NCBI RefSeq assembly: GCF_021168555.1
Contig: NZ_JAJOZS010000003.1
Coordinates: forward strand, 186,001-250,000
Direction: 5' to 3'
DNA length: 64,000 nt
Source: Stenotrophomonas sp. MMGLT7
GTDB taxonomy: Bacteria > Pseudomonadota > Gammaproteobacteria > Xanthomonadales > Xanthomonadaceae
The translations under genes were made by a program, and so were the position numbers. Shown here in pieces: positions 45,445-57,072 of this stretch; positions within the stretch are counted from its first letter, which is position 1, and the number at the start of each line of letters is the position of its first letter. Below the pieces are notes generated by a model that worked only from the letters and a program-made list of their open reading frames with translations, had not been told where the DNA came from and ran no database searches.

Positions 45445-45870
45445 ATGCGCGCCGGGACGCTGCGACCGCGGACGTACTGGCCCTGGATCGCACTGGCGGC
45501 CACGCCCGTGGCCGCCGTCGGGGCCGGGCTGCTGTACCGGTTCGATCCCAGCCAGCCCGGCTCGCCGTTCATGCCCTGCATGTTCCATGCCGCAACCGGC
45601 CTGTACTGTCCCGGTTGCGGCATGACCCGCGCGCTCCACGCCCTGCTCCATGGCGACCTCGCGCAGGCATTCGCGTTCAATCCCGCCGCCATGCTCGGCC
45701 TGGCGCTCGTTCCCGGCCTGCTGGCGTGGAAGGCCGGCTGGCGGGCACGCTGGTTCGCGCCGGTGGCCGCCGCGGTGGCCGAACCCAGGTTCTGGCTGTG
45801 GGCGTTGCCGGGCTACTGGGTGGCGCGCAACCTGCCGTGGTTTCCCTTCACCCTGCTCGCGCCGGGCTGA
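45445..45870 (+). CDS. DUF2752 membrane protein
   Basis: A 141-aa protein with three hydrophobic segments. The DUF2752 hallmark is present: PCMFHAATGLYCPGCGMTRALHALLHGDLAQAFAFNPAA, with the CPxCGxTR-type cysteine motif. Function unknown; the family is commonly next to CD225/DUF4190 proteins, as here. Confidence 0.88.
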   Translation: MRAGTLRPRTYWPWIALAATPVAAVGAGLLYRFDPSQPGSPFMPCMFHAATGLYCPGCGMTRALHALLHGDLAQAFAFNPAAMLGLALVPGLLAWKAGWRARWFAPVAAAVAEPRFWLWALPGYWVARNLPWFPFTLLAPG

Positions 45871-46129
45871 TCCCCACCGTCGCAACCAGGTCGTCCAGCA
45901 GCGGGATAAAACGTGGCCCGGCACGCCCGAAGGCCGCACCCGGGATGACGATCGCGGCAAGCCGTCCCTGTCGCGGGTGCGCTTCGCTTACCCGGGCTCT
46001 ACTGCCCGACATCCTTGCCGTCCGTCCGCACCGGTTTAGTTCTTCTCGGGAGGGGCACAGGCCCCCAGGCTCTCCAGCGCGGCCGCGTCGGGACTCGCGC
46101 CCCGGACCGGGCGCCGGCGATCCCTTGCG

Positions 46130-47023
46130 CTACCCGACCCAGCCGGCGATCACGAACAGCGCCAGCACCGCCAGCCACAGCAGCAGCATGCGCCAGGCCA
46201 GGCTCATCATGTCGCGCAGTTCGGGCAGGCTGCGGTACACCGGCACCAGGCCGGCGGCGGCCTCCTCGGCGGCCTCGTCGCCGAGCTCGGCATTGACGCT
46301 GGCCCGCGCCACCGCGCCGAGGAAGGCGTGGTCGGTGGTCCAGCGGTTGCCGCCCGCCTCGCGCCAGATCCGGAACACCGCGTCGAAATTGCCGGCCAGC
46401 GCCATCGACAGCGCCAGCAGCCGCGCCACCGGCCATTCCAGCGCCGCCAGCAGCCAGCGCACGCCGCTGCGATTGTCCAGCGGCAACAGCGCCGCGGCCT
46501 GGCCGCGCGCCAGCAGCACGACCAGCCGGTAGCCCAGCGCGCCGCACGGCCCCAGCAGCAGGAACCAGAACAGCACCGCGAACCAGCGCCGCAGCGCCCC
46601 CACCGCGACCGCTTCCACCAGCGAGGCGGCATCGCTTGCCGGCGGCACGTCGCCATGAGCCAGCCGCGAGACGGCCTGCGCGCGCGCGGCGGGATCCTCG
46701 GCATCGAGGACCGCCTCCACGTCCACGTCCAGGTCGCGCGGGCCCCAGCTGTAGAGCAGCAGCAGCACTGCGAACAGCAGCGCCGCGAACCCCAGCCACG
46801 GGCCCCGCAGCAGCCACTGCACCAGCGCCACCGCCAGCAACGGCGGCACCAGCACCAGTGCCGCACCGTAGCGCCCGCGCCAGAAGCCCGGCCCCTGGGC
46901 GCGCCCGTCCACCCAGCGCACCAGGTCCTCGAACCAACCGAAGCGGCGCAGCGACGCCACCGCGCCCGGGGCGACATGGCCGATCACCAGCACGGCGATC
47001 ACGGCAAGCAAGGTGGTGAACAT
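46130..47023 (-). CDS. ampE: AmpE-like inner-membrane protein
   Basis: A 297-aa membrane protein. LLLLYSWGPRDLDVDVEAVLDAED and FAVLFWFLLLGPCGALGYRLVVLL are characteristic of AmpE, a regulatory membrane protein described near ampD in beta-lactamase induction. No ampD is in the window. An 11-kDa soluble loop (about 85-140) separates two membrane bundles. Downstream of nudC on the same strand, with 113 bp between. Confidence 0.85.
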   Translation of the reverse strand: MFTTLLAVIAVLVIGHVAPGAVASLRRFGWFEDLVRWVDGRAQGPGFWRGRYGAALVLVPPLLAVALVQWLLRGPWLGFAALLFAVLLLLYSWGPRDLDVDVEAVLDAEDPAARAQAVSRLAHGDVPPASDAASLVEAVAVGALRRWFAVLFWFLLLGPCGALGYRLVVLLARGQAAALLPLDNRSGVRWLLAALEWPVARLLALSMALAGNFDAVFRIWREAGGNRWTTDHAFLGAVARASVNAELGDEAAEEAAAGLVPVYRSLPELRDMMSLAWRMLLLWLAVLALFVIAGWVG

Positions 47024-47136
47024 GGAAGCCTCCTGGGAAGGACCCGGGTGCCCGGATTTCGTCCGGCCCGACACCCGATTCTAGCCGAGCATGCACCGCC
47101 GGGACCGGCGCGGGCGGGCGTCGTCGCGCCGATCGC

Positions 47137-48033
47137 TCAGGCGGCGCCGTGCCGGTGCCAGTGCTCGATCAGCGAACGCGCGATCGACAACGGCGGCGGC
47201 AGGTGGAAACCGGCTTGCCCGTCCTCGCGCAGGGCGGCGGCCACGTCCTCGCGGCCGAACCAGCGCGCGTCCTCCAGCTCGCCGTCCACCTGCGGTGGAT
47301 CGGGGAGGGCCACGGCGCTGAAGCCCAGCATCAGCGCACCGGGGAACGGCCACGGCTGCGCCGCCAGGTAGCGGCATGCGGTCACGCGCACCCGCGTCTC
47401 CTCGAAGACCTCGCGCACCACGGTCTGCTCCAGCGCCTCGCCGGGTTCGACGAAGCCGGCGATCACCGAGTAGCGCCGCGGCGCCCAGCCCGGCTGCCGG
47501 CCCAGCAGCAGCCGCTCGCCGTCGCCGACGGCGGCGATGACCGCCGGATCGACCCGCGGATAGTGCTCGTTGCCGCAGCCGCCGCAATGGCCGACGAAGC
47601 CGGCGCGGCGGAACTCGATCGTGCCGCCGCAGATGCCGCAGTAGCGCGTGCGCGCATGCCAGTACGACATGCCGCGCGCATAGGCGAACAGGCTCGCCAG
47701 CGGCGCCGGCCATTCGCTGGCCGAGCGCCGCAGGTCCATCCGCTGCGGCGCCCGCACCGGCACCGAGGCGGCATCGACGCAGAACCAGGCGCGGCCCTCC
47801 TGCAGCCCGAGGAAGATGGCCGCGCCCGGGCCGCCGCCCAGCTGCGCGCCGGTCAGCGGCAGCAGGCCGCCGCCGGCATCGGCCAGGGCGTTGCCGTCGG
47901 CATCGAGCACCAGCACGCCGGCCCCGGGCCACAGCCGGGCCAGCGCATCGGCGTCGTCGCGCAGGGCATCGGCACGGTCCAGCGGGTTGGCGGCGAACGC
48001 GAACCCGGAAAGTTCGGAAACGGGGTGATTCAT
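47137..48033 (-). CDS. nudC: NAD+ diphosphatase / RNA de-NADding enzyme
   Basis: A 298-aa Nudix hydrolase. The zinc ribbon is YCGICGGTIEF ... HCGGCGNEHYPRVDPAVI. The Nudix box is GFVEPGEALEQTVVREVFEE, completed by T-R-V. The NudC-specific AAQPWPFPGALMLGF (SQPWPFPxS motif) is present. It hydrolyses NAD(H) and removes NAD caps from RNA. The start at MNHPVSEL was preferred over an upstream codon. It is normal length. Confidence 0.94.
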   Translation of the reverse strand: MNHPVSELSGFAFAANPLDRADALRDDADALARLWPGAGVLVLDADGNALADAGGGLLPLTGAQLGGGPGAAIFLGLQEGRAWFCVDAASVPVRAPQRMDLRRSASEWPAPLASLFAYARGMSYWHARTRYCGICGGTIEFRRAGFVGHCGGCGNEHYPRVDPAVIAAVGDGERLLLGRQPGWAPRRYSVIAGFVEPGEALEQTVVREVFEETRVRVTACRYLAAQPWPFPGALMLGFSAVALPDPPQVDGELEDARWFGREDVAAALREDGQAGFHLPPPLSIARSLIEHWHRHGAA

Positions 48034-48083
48034 CCCTCTAGCCTGAGCCCAACCCCGCCCGCGCCGCAAGCTCGCAACCTCCT

Positions 48084-48151
48084 GTAGGAACGACTTCAGT
48101 CGCGATGAGGCTTGCCCGGTAGACCCCCATCGCGACTGAAGTCGCTCCTAC
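48084..48151. repeat. 68-bp palindromic repeat, copy 4
   Basis: GTAGGAACGACTTCAGTCGC left arm and CGACTGAAGTCGCTCCTAC right arm. It lies between erpA and nudC, both on the minus strand. Confidence 0.88.
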
Positions 48152-48208
48152 GGGGTCGCTGTGCCGCGGCGATCGATTGGCAGGCCCTTCCGCACGCCGC
48201 GGCGCGCC

Positions 48209-48592
48209 CTACACGCTGAAACTGCTGCCGCAGCCGCAGGTGGTCTTGGCATTGGGATTGCGGATGACGAACTGCGCGCCGGTCAGGCCCTCGCTGTAGT
48301 CCACCTCGGCGCCCATCAGGTACTGCAGGCTCAGCGGATCCACCAGCAGGGTCACGCCGCCGGTATCCACCGCCAGGTCGTCCTCGGCCCGGTTCTCGTC
48401 GAACTCGAAGCCGTACTGGAAACCGGAACAGCCGCCGCCCTGGATGTACACGCGCAGGGCCAGCGCGGCGTTGCCCTCTTCCTGGATCAGCTCGCGCACC
48501 TTGGCGGCGGCGGCCTGGGTGAAGTTCAGCGGCCGCTCCAGCGACTGGTAGTCGGGCACGACGGCGGTGGGCAGGGAGACGAGCGTACTCAT
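48209..48592 (-). CDS. erpA: Iron-sulfur cluster insertion protein ErpA
   Basis: A 127-aa A-type Fe-S carrier. The three conserved cysteines are C70-region [14 protein letters not shown] and the C-terminal [11 protein letters not shown] (CxC). It delivers clusters to IspG/IspH and other apoproteins. The [18 protein letters not shown] opening and length fit ErpA. It lies 31 bp downstream of a bactofilin gene. Confidence 0.94.
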   Translation of the reverse strand: MSTLVSLPTAVVPDYQSLERPLNFTQAAAAKVRELIQEEGNAALALRVYIQGGGCSGFQYGFEFDENRAEDDLAVDTGGVTLLVDPLSLQYLMGAEVDYSEGLTGAQFVIRNPNAKTTCGCGSSFSV

Positions 48593-48623
48593 GTGCCCAG
48601 CATGGGGTCGCCGCGGCGCCGAA

Positions 48624-49058
48624 TCAAGCGCCGACGGCCGCCTCCTGCGTCGCCTCCACGTCCTCGGCAGTCCCGGGCGAGGGCAGCGCCGCACGCGTGC
48701 CCTGGTGGATCAGGCGTCCGGTGAGCTGGGCGCCGGCGCTCATCTCCACCACCTGGTAGTACACGTTGCCCTGCACCCGCGCATTGGGCGCCAGCTCGAC
48801 CCGCTCGCCGGCATGCACGTCGCCGTCCAGGCGGCCGTCGATCACCACCACCGGCACCCGCACCTCGCCCTCGATGCTGCCCTGCTCGGACAGCGTCAGC
48901 GTCGCCGCCGCGCCATCCTCGGCCACCACCTTGCCGACGATGCGCCCTTCCACGTACAGGCCGCCGCTGAACACCAGGTCGCCCTGGAGCACCACCTGCG
49001 CCCCGATCAGGGTGTCGACCACGGTCTGCCCGCCGCGGCCCGATTTGCTGCCGAACAT
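48624..49058 (-). CDS. Bactofilin (polymer-forming cytoskeletal protein)
   Basis: A 144-aa protein with a DUF583 right-handed beta-helix at about residues 15-115: [25 protein letters not shown], then repeats [42 protein letters not shown]. The tails are disordered, as usual. Bactofilins polymerise into membrane-associated filaments that position cell-wall or polar machinery. The DUF6776 protein 11 bp upstream may be its membrane partner. Confidence 0.93.
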   Translation of the reverse strand: MFGSKSGRGGQTVVDTLIGAQVVLQGDLVFSGGLYVEGRIVGKVVAEDGAAATLTLSEQGSIEGEVRVPVVVIDGRLDGDVHAGERVELAPNARVQGNVYYQVVEMSAGAQLTGRLIHQGTRAALPSPGTAEDVEATQEAAVGA

Positions 49059-49069
49059 AGCTGTTCCCC

Positions 49070-49804
49070 TTATTCCCCTCTGCTGCCGTTGCCGGCCAGT
49101 TTCCACTCGAACGTCTGATTCACCGGCGTCCCCCCGGCAAGAGAGACTCGCACACGTTGCGGGGTGAAATCCTTGGGCAGGATCACGCTGCCGTCCAATT
49201 GCTGGAAATAGCGGAACGAATAGGCCTGCCCCGGCACTCCCGTGCGCTGGTGCAGCTCGTCCCAGCTCACCGTCGTCAGCCGCCCGGCATGCACCCCTTC
49301 CACGGTGAAGCGCATCTGCCCCTCGCTGACCGCGCCGCGGTTGAGGTTCTGGGTCAGCACCACGGAGTAGTGCCAGGTGCCGCCGGCCTCGGGCGAGAAC
49401 TCGGCCGAATGCACGTTCAGGCCCTTGCGCTGGCCGGTGGCCCCCACCAGCCGCTCGTAGAAGGCCACGTCGGCGCGCAGGCTGGCGATCTCCTCCTCGC
49501 GCTCGGCCAGCGAGGCCTGCACCTCGCTGTTGGCGGCGCGGCTGATCCGGTCCGACAGCGCCAGGTTCACCTGCTGCTGCTTGAGTTCGGCCACCTGCTG
49601 CTGCAGCCCGGCCACCTGGCCCTGCGCCTGCGCCAGTTGCTGCTGGGTGGCGGCCAGGCGCGGCGCGGCCAGGCGGCTGGCGCCGATCCACGTCGCCAGC
49701 AGCGACAGCAGCCAGGCGCCGGCAAGGGCCCAGGGCAGCCAGCGGCCGCCGCGGCGCAGGTTCTGCGGCACGATCCGGTAGCGCGAAGGAGGCGGCGTGT
49801 TCAT
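49070..49804 (-). CDS. DUF6776-type membrane-anchored coiled-coil protein
   Basis: A 244-aa protein. One N-terminal membrane helix (about 22-42, LPWALAGAWLLSLLATWIGA) is followed by a Gln-rich coiled coil (about 50-110) and a C-terminal beta-domain with VTLTQNLNRG-like and FTVEGVHAGRLTTVSW segments. I place it in DUF6776 by its architecture and its gene order before bactofilin; function unknown. Likely a periplasmic partner of the bactofilin filament. Confidence 0.75.
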   Translation of the reverse strand: MNTPPPSRYRIVPQNLRRGGRWLPWALAGAWLLSLLATWIGASRLAAPRLAATQQQLAQAQGQVAGLQQQVAELKQQQVNLALSDRISRAANSEVQASLAEREEEIASLRADVAFYERLVGATGQRKGLNVHSAEFSPEAGGTWHYSVVLTQNLNRGAVSEGQMRFTVEGVHAGRLTTVSWDELHQRTGVPGQAYSFRYFQQLDGSVILPKDFTPQRVRVSLAGGTPVNQTFEWKLAGNGSRGE

Positions 49805-50178
49805 GGTCGGGTACTGGGGCAGTGCAAGGGGCTCTCCTGTCGAACCGGCACGAGGTCTGGACGCGGCTTTGCGCGATCCGGCCGGCGGCGAGCGTCAGCA
49901 GACCAGCCCCATCTCCCGCCGGGAAAGGGGGCTGGAGGGTACGGGCGAAGCCTCGTCGTCGATTCCACTACACGAGGCCTCGCCCGTACCCTCATCCGCC
50001 CCTGGGGGCACCGTCTCCCGAAGGGAGAAGGAAACTGACGCTCGCCGCCGATCGGGTCGCGCACTGCCCGGCCGCGGTCGCTCCGGGCAGCGCGATAGTA
50101 TGCCAAGCCACCGCTGGCGCCCGCCCGCGCCATCGCCGATAGTGATGCGGTTCACCCTGCGCATCGGAAGCTCGCCTC
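49805..50178. other. Divergent intergenic region DUF6776 / DUF4126
   Basis: About 370 bp, dominated by the 190-bp inverted repeat (49873-50063). No gene was recognised. The 100 bp to the right of the repeat should hold the DUF4126 promoter. Confidence 0.5.
49873..50063. repeat. Large palindromic element with GAGGGTACGGGCGA arms
   Basis: Two facing copies of one unit. Inner arms 49935-49956 and 49972-49993 (GAGGGTACGGGCGAAGCCTC / mirror) pair over 22 bp with one mismatch. Outer arms with CGGCGGCGAGCGTCAG (49873-49900 and 50036-50063) also pair. The unit has CTCCC/GGGA stems and resembles repeats widespread in related genomes. It contains no ORF, so it looks like a MITE-like or REP-pair element. 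Confidence 0.8.
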
Positions 50179-50799
50179 ATGAACGAAGCCCATCTTTTCG
50201 TGATCGGCATCCTGCTGGCCTGGCTGGCCGGGATCCGCGTGTACCTGACGGTGTTCGGGGTGGGCCTGGCCGGGCTGCTGGGTTGGGTGGACCTGCCGCC
50301 GGCGCTGCAGCCCACCGAGTCGTGGTGGGTGCTGGGCACCTCCGGCGCGCTGGCCGTGGCCGAGTTCTTCGCCGACAAGATCCCCGGCGTGGACTCGGCC
50401 TGGGACCTGCTGCAGACGCTGGCGCGGGTCCCGGCCGGCGCGTTCCTGGCCGCGGCCACGCTCTCGCCCGACGGCGATCTCGGCACCGGGGCACTGGCGG
50501 CCGGTGCCGGCGTGGCGCTGACCAGCCACGTGCTCAAGGCCGGCTCGCGCGCCCTGCTCAACACCTCGCCGGAGCCGGCCAGCAACTGGATCGCCTCCAC
50601 CGCCGAGGACACCGTGGTGATCTCCGCACTGGCGCTGGCACTGGCGCATCCGTGGCTGGCGCTGGCGGTGGTGATAGGCGCCAGCGTGATCGGCGCGGTG
50701 CTGGTGTGGTGGGTGTGGCGCGTGCTGTGGCGCGGCATGAAACGACTGCTGGCACCGGGCCCGCGCCACGAGCCGCCGGCGCCATCCGTGCCGCGCTGA
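50179..50799 (+). CDS. DUF4126 membrane protein
   Basis: A 206-aa protein with five to six hydrophobic segments. The DUF4126 pattern is present: LLAWLAGIRVYLTVFGVGLAGLLGWVDLP, FFADKIPGVDSAWDLLQTLARVPAGAFLAA, and ALTSHVLKAGSRALLNTSPEP. Function unknown. It lies just upstream of the FimX-like gene, 48 bp away; whether they are co-transcribed is unclear because a -10-like CATAAT lies in the gap. Confidence 0.88.
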   Translation: MNEAHLFVIGILLAWLAGIRVYLTVFGVGLAGLLGWVDLPPALQPTESWWVLGTSGALAVAEFFADKIPGVDSAWDLLQTLARVPAGAFLAAATLSPDGDLGTGALAAGAGVALTSHVLKAGSRALLNTSPEPASNWIASTAEDTVVISALALALAHPWLALAVVIGASVIGAVLVWWVWRVLWRGMKRLLAPGPRHEPPAPSVPR

Positions 50800-50818
50800 A
50801 GCGCGCCCTGCTTGCGCG

Positions 50819-50824
50819 CATAAT
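50819..50824 (+). promoter_or_regulatory. -10-like box (CATAAT) before the FimX-like gene
   Basis: CATAAT located 24 bp before the ATG of the FimX-like gene. It would allow transcription of the signalling operon separately from DUF4126. No clear -35 element. Confidence 0.3.
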
Positions 50825-50847
50825 GTCCCCGCTACTGGGGATCGACG

Positions 50848-52715
50848 ATGACCGCTGCCAACCTGGCCTCCGGCCCTGTGCGCGACGACGGCGCACCACG
50901 TATTCGCAACCCGCAGACGGAAACGCCGCCCCCGGGCTATTGGCGCCGCTGGAGCGGCACCGAAGCGCCCGCCACGGCCGGCCTTGCGGCGATGCCGAGC
51001 CAGCCAGCCGGCACGATCGCGGCCGGCGACGGCGACGCCACCGGAACGGGCCCCACCGCCGCGCCGGCACCGGCCGACGATTCCCCCTACCGCGTGCTGA
51101 TCGTCGAGGACGACCGCTCGCAGGCCCTGTTCGCGCAGAGCGTGCTGCACGGCGCCGGCATGCAGGCGATGGTGCTGACCCGGGCCGACGGCGTGCTGCC
51201 GGCCATCGCCGCATATCGCCCCGACCTGGTGCTGATGGACCTGCACCTGCCGGAGACCGACGGCATGCGCCTGACCGCGATGATCCGGCAGAACCGGCAG
51301 TGGCAGCGGCTGCCGATCGTGTTCCTCACGGGCGACCGGGACCCCGAGCGCCAGTACGAGGTGCTCGACAGCGGCGCCGACGACTTCCTGGTCAAGCCGA
51401 TCCGCCCGCGCCACCTGATCGCCGCGGTGGCCAACCGCATCCGCCGCAGCCGCCAGCAGGACCAGCCGCCGCCCGGCCCCGGGGCATTGCCGCGCGCCCC
51501 GGAGCCCCCCGGCCTGGCCAGCCGCGGCCACCTCGACCGCCAGCTCGACGCGGCGCTGGCCGCCGGGGCCGCCGGCGGGCTGTTCTTCATCGAGATCGCC
51601 GGCGCCCTCGGCCTGCGCGAGCGCTACGGCTACGCCGCCTTCGAGCGGCTGATGCTGCAGGCCGGCCTGCGCCTGTCCGAAGCGGCCGGCGACGACCTGC
51701 TGGCGCGACTGGGCGACAACAGCTTCCTGCTGCTGTCCCGCGGCGCGGAGGCCGACCTGGCCGCGCGCGCGCGCGAACTGGCCCGGCGACTCTCCGCGCA
51801 GCCGTGCCTGGCGCGCGACGACGAGCCGGTCCATCTGCGCAGCACGATCGGCCATGCGCCGCTGGACGCCGGCTTCGGCGATGCCGGCAGCGCCCTGGAG
51901 GCGGTCGAACGCGCCGCACTGCAGGCGCGGCTGCAGCGCGACGGCGTCCACGGCTTCAGCGCCGCCGAGGCCGAGGCCGACACCCTGGCGATGGTCGAAG
52001 GCCAGCTGGAGCCGGCCTACCAGCCGATCGTCGCCGTCGCCGGCAGCGACTGCGCGCAGTACCAGGTGCTGCTGCGCCTGCGCCGCGCCGACGGCACGCT
52101 GCTGTCGGCCGGCCAGGTGGTGCCGGCCGCCGAGGCCGCCGGGCGCATCGCCGACCTCGACCAGCAGGTGCTCGAGCACGCGCTGGAGCTGCTGGACCGC
52201 TACCGCCACGCCACCCCGCCGCTGCGCCTGTTCGTCTCGCAGTCGCCGCGCACGCTGGCGCGGCAGCCGTTCGCCGACTGGCTGCTGGCCAACCTGGAGC
52301 GCCGCCGCCTCGCCGGCGCGGCGCTGGTCATCGACCTGCGCCTGGACGATGCGCTGATCCACACCCTCGCTGTGCAGCGCTTCTGCGAGCAGCTGGCGCC
52401 GGCCGGCGTGCAGTTCTGCCTGAGCCGGTTCGAGCCCGGCCCCGAGGCCGAAGCCCTGCCCGGCCTGCTGCCGCTGCGCTACCTGCGCGTGGCCGGCCGC
52501 TTCGCCGCCAGCCATGGCGACGAGGCTCTGCGCGAGGAACTGCGCGCGCTGATCGACGGCGCCCACCGCGCCGGCCTGCAGGTGATCGGCCAGCAGATCG
52601 AGGACGCGCAGGCCGCCGCGGCGATGTGGGGGGGCGGCGTCGATTTCATCCAGGGCAACCTGGTGCAGTCGGTGAGCCGGGACCTCGATTTCGACTTCAA
52701 GAACGCGATCGTCTA

Positions 52716-52716
<1 letters not shown>
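50848..52716 (+). CDS. FimX-like c-di-GMP effector: receiver, degenerate GGDEF and EAL domains
   Basis: A 622-aa cytosolic protein. A disordered N-terminus (1-78) precedes a receiver domain (about 80-200) with LIVEDDRSQ, phosphoacceptor in LVLMDLHLPETDG and DFLVKPIRPRHL. A degenerate GGDEF domain follows (RLGDNSFLLL replaces GGDEF). The EAL domain (about 380-620) starts YQPIVAV, but its signature ExL is replaced by QYQVLLRLR; DFIQGNLVQ remains. It should be catalytically inactive and bind c-di-GMP, as FimX does in type IV pilus control. Its stop overlaps the start of the hybrid kinase gene (TAGTG). Confidence 0.85.
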
Positions 52717-55175
<2,459 letters not shown>

Positions 55176-55176
55176 A

Positions 55177-55647
55177 TCAGTCTTCCAGCTTCGTGAGCAG
55201 GTAGTTCGGCTCGCCGATGCGCTCGATCAGGTCCAGCTGGGTCTCCAGCCAGTCGATGTGTTCCTCTTCCGAATCGAGGATGGACACCAGCAGCTGGCGG
55301 CTGACGTAGTCGTTGACCGAGTCCGCGTAGGCCACCGCCTCGCGCAGCAGCGCCACGCCCTCGTGCTCCAGCGCCAGGTCGCAGCGCAGCATCTCGCGCG
55401 GGTTCTCGCCGATGCGCAGCTTGCCCAGCGCCTGGAAGTTAGGCAGCCCCTCGAGGAACAGGATACGGTCGGCCAGCCGGTCCGCATGCTTCATCTCCTC
55501 GATCGATTCCTTGTACTCGTGCTCGGCCAGCTCCTTCAGCCCCCAGTTCTTGAGCATCTTGGCGTGCAGGAAGTACTGGTTGATGGAGGTCAGCTCGTTG
55601 TAGAGCGCCCGGTTGAGGTATTCGATGACCTTGGTGTCGCCCTTCAT
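55177..55647 (-). CDS. bfr: Bacterioferritin
   Basis: A 156-aa iron-storage subunit. It opens [30 protein letters not shown], with ferroxidase Glu residues, and continues [28 protein letters not shown], including heme-ligand Met52. Twenty-four subunits form a shell that stores iron. The stop lies 1 bp from the convergent kinase stop. bfd is encoded upstream on the same strand. Confidence 0.96.
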   Translation of the reverse strand: MKGDTKVIEYLNRALYNELTSINQYFLHAKMLKNWGLKELAEHEYKESIEEMKHADRLADRILFLEGLPNFQALGKLRIGENPREMLRCDLALEHEGVALLREAVAYADSVNDYVSRQLLVSILDSEEEHIDWLETQLDLIERIGEPNYLLTKLED

Positions 55648-55766
55648 CGCCGTGTTTCCGGTGGGGTGAAAGGCGCAAATCTAGCCGTTCCCGGCCCAGC
55701 GTGAAGGAACGCGAATCGTATGCATCGAAGTCCGCCGCGGGCGCGGCCGGCATCGCGGGCCCGGCG

Positions 55767-56018
55767 TCAGGCGGCGGTGGCCAGGCCCAGCACCGGCAGC
55801 GGCAGTTCGCGCGTGGCCCGCGCCCGCTCCAGCAACCCCGCCGCCATGTCCAGGCACGAGCCGCAGTTGGAGCCGCAGCCGGTGCGCATCGTCAGCTCGG
55901 CAACGCTCTGGCAGCCGTTCATGGCGGCATCTTCGATGTGCTGGTCGGTGACCCCGTTGCAGATGCAGACGTACAAGGCGATATGGCGGGTATCGGCCCG
56001 AATCGGGCCGGACGCCAT
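55767..56018 (-). CDS. bfd: Bacterioferritin-associated ferredoxin
   Basis: An 83-aa [2Fe-2S] protein that reduces bacterioferritin so iron can be released. The BFD domain is YVCICNGVTDQHIEDAA with ELTMRTGCGSNCGSC, giving the CxC-x31-34-CxxxxC pattern. The ATG start gives 14 extra residues before YVCIC; a TTG at 55976 would give the typical short start, so the start is uncertain. A Fur-box-like site sits 12 bp upstream of the ATG, as expected for bfd. It lies 120 bp before bfr. Confidence 0.92.
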   Translation of the reverse strand: MASGPIRADTRHIALYVCICNGVTDQHIEDAAMNGCQSVAELTMRTGCGSNCGSCLDMAAGLLERARATRELPLPVLGLATAA

Positions 56019-56029
56019 TCAATCTCAAC

Positions 56030-56044
56030 TGAGAATGGTTGTCA
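56030..56044 (-). promoter_or_regulatory. Fur-box-like site upstream of bfd
   Basis: TGAGAATGGTTGTCA matches the 7-1-7 Fur consensus (TGATAAT-N-ATTATCA) at 11 of 14 positions. Its position before bfd suits iron repression. No binding data. Confidence 0.5.
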
Positions 56045-56051
56045 AACTCAG

Positions 56052-56666
56052 TCAATCGCTGCCGTTGCGGAAGGAGCGACCGCCCGGGTGCCGCCGCGGG
56101 CGCTTGCGCGGTCGGTCGTGGCCGGCCCCGCCGTTGCCCGGCAGCCACGCCTGCTGCGCCGGCAGCGGCATCGCCTGGATCCCGGCCCCGGCGATGCTGC
56201 GCGCCAGCGGCGCCAGGTGGCGCAGGGCCCTGGCATAGACGCCGCGCTTGAACACCACCACGTGCTCCACCGGGTACCAGAAATCGACCCAGCGCCAGTG
56301 ATCGAACTCCGGCGTATCGGTCCGGTCCAGCTGGACATGCGACTCGTCGCCCACCAGCCGCAGCAGGAACCAGACCTGCTTCTGGCCGATGCAGACCTGG
56401 CGCTCGTTGCGGCGGATGGCGCGGCTCGGCAGGCGATAGCGCAGCCAGCCCGGCGTGGCGCCGAGCACTTCGACGTGCTCGGGCAGCAGCCCGGTCTCTT
56501 CCTGCAGCTCGCGGTACATGGCCTCGACCGGGGTTTCGTCGGTATTCATGCCGCCCTGCGGGAACTGCCAACCGTCCCGGCGCACACGGCGCGCCCAGAA
56601 CACTTGGCCGTCCGGTCGCATCAGCACGATGCCTACATTCGGTCGGTAGCCGTCCGGATCGATCAC
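56052..56666 (-). CDS. rppH: RNA pyrophosphohydrolase
   Basis: A 204-aa Nudix enzyme that removes pyrophosphate from 5' mRNA ends to start decay. It opens [16 protein letters not shown]; the Nudix box is [20 protein letters not shown] followed by TGL. The GTG start at 56666 was chosen because an AGGAG lies 8 nt upstream and it matches family N-termini; the ORF could extend 14 codons further. The C-terminal tail ([17 protein letters not shown]) is basic. Confidence 0.93.
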   Translation of the reverse strand: MIDPDGYRPNVGIVLMRPDGQVFWARRVRRDGWQFPQGGMNTDETPVEAMYRELQEETGLLPEHVEVLGATPGWLRYRLPSRAIRRNERQVCIGQKQVWFLLRLVGDESHVQLDRTDTPEFDHWRWVDFWYPVEHVVVFKRGVYARALRHLAPLARSIAGAGIQAMPLPAQQAWLPGNGGAGHDRPRKRPRRHPGGRSFRNGSD

Positions 56667-56743
56667 GATGCGGACTCCTGAAAATTCTACTGGCACCGAC
56701 TCTGCCATGGCCTGGCCTGGGTCACAAGCTCCGCAGAAAATCG

Positions 56744-56772
56744 TTGACAGGGCAAGCCGAGATCGTGAGAAT
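56744..56772 (+). promoter_or_regulatory. Promoter of the tRNA-Met gene (TTGACA-17-GAGAAT)
   Basis: A perfect TTGACA -35 box and GAGAAT -10 box separated by 17 bp, ending 13 bp before the tRNA 5' end. It probably drives both tRNA genes. Confidence 0.7.
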
Positions 56773-56785
56773 TGGCGGTTCCCTA

Positions 56786-56862
56786 GGCTATGTAGCTCAG
56801 CCGGTTAGAGCACAGCACTCATAATGCTGGGGTCGGTGGTTCGAGTCCACCCATAGCCACCA
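56786..56862 (+). tRNA. tRNA-Met (anticodon CAT)
   Basis: 77 nt with encoded CCA. Acceptor stem GGCTATG / CATAGCC; D-arm with AGCTCAG; anticodon loop CTCATAA; T-arm GGTTCGAGTCC. The acceptor stem is fully paired and the D-stem is like elongator Met tRNA rather than initiator. Confidence 0.95.
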
Positions 56863-56910
56863 TGGCGTTTCGCACGAACTCCATGCGATAATTGCAGTCC
56901 GCTACAGCAT

Positions 56911-56985
56911 TGCCCCGTCGCCAAGTGGTAAGGCACCTGACTCTGACTCAGGCATTCGGTGGTTCGAATCCATCCGGGGCAGCCA
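56911..56985 (+). tRNA. tRNA-Gln (anticodon CTG)
   Basis: 75 nt with encoded CCA. Acceptor TGCCCCG / CGGGGCA; anticodon loop CTCTGAC gives CTG (reads CAG); T-arm GGTTCGAATCC. It lies 48 bp after tRNA-Met and is followed by a strong terminator. Confidence 0.95.
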
Positions 56986-56987
56986 AA

Positions 56988-57031
56988 CACAAAGAAAAGG
57001 CCCGATCGAAAGATCGGGCCTTTTCTTTGTG
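56988..57031. terminator. Rho-independent terminator after the tRNA genes
   Basis: Perfect 20-bp stem CACAAAGAAAAGGCCCGATC with a GAAA loop, followed by the complement ending CCTTTTCTTTGTG. It ends the tRNA operon. Confidence 0.92.
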
Positions 57032-57072
57032 GCTTGTGTTCGTCGCTGTGGGCAATGCCGCTCTTTCTCCCT

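Noticed and set aside
49797-52715. Upstream extension of the hybrid-kinase frame (up to 1792 codons in total)
   Set aside because: The extension overlaps DUF4126 and the FimX-like gene in another frame; the GTG overlapping the FimX-like stop is a natural start.
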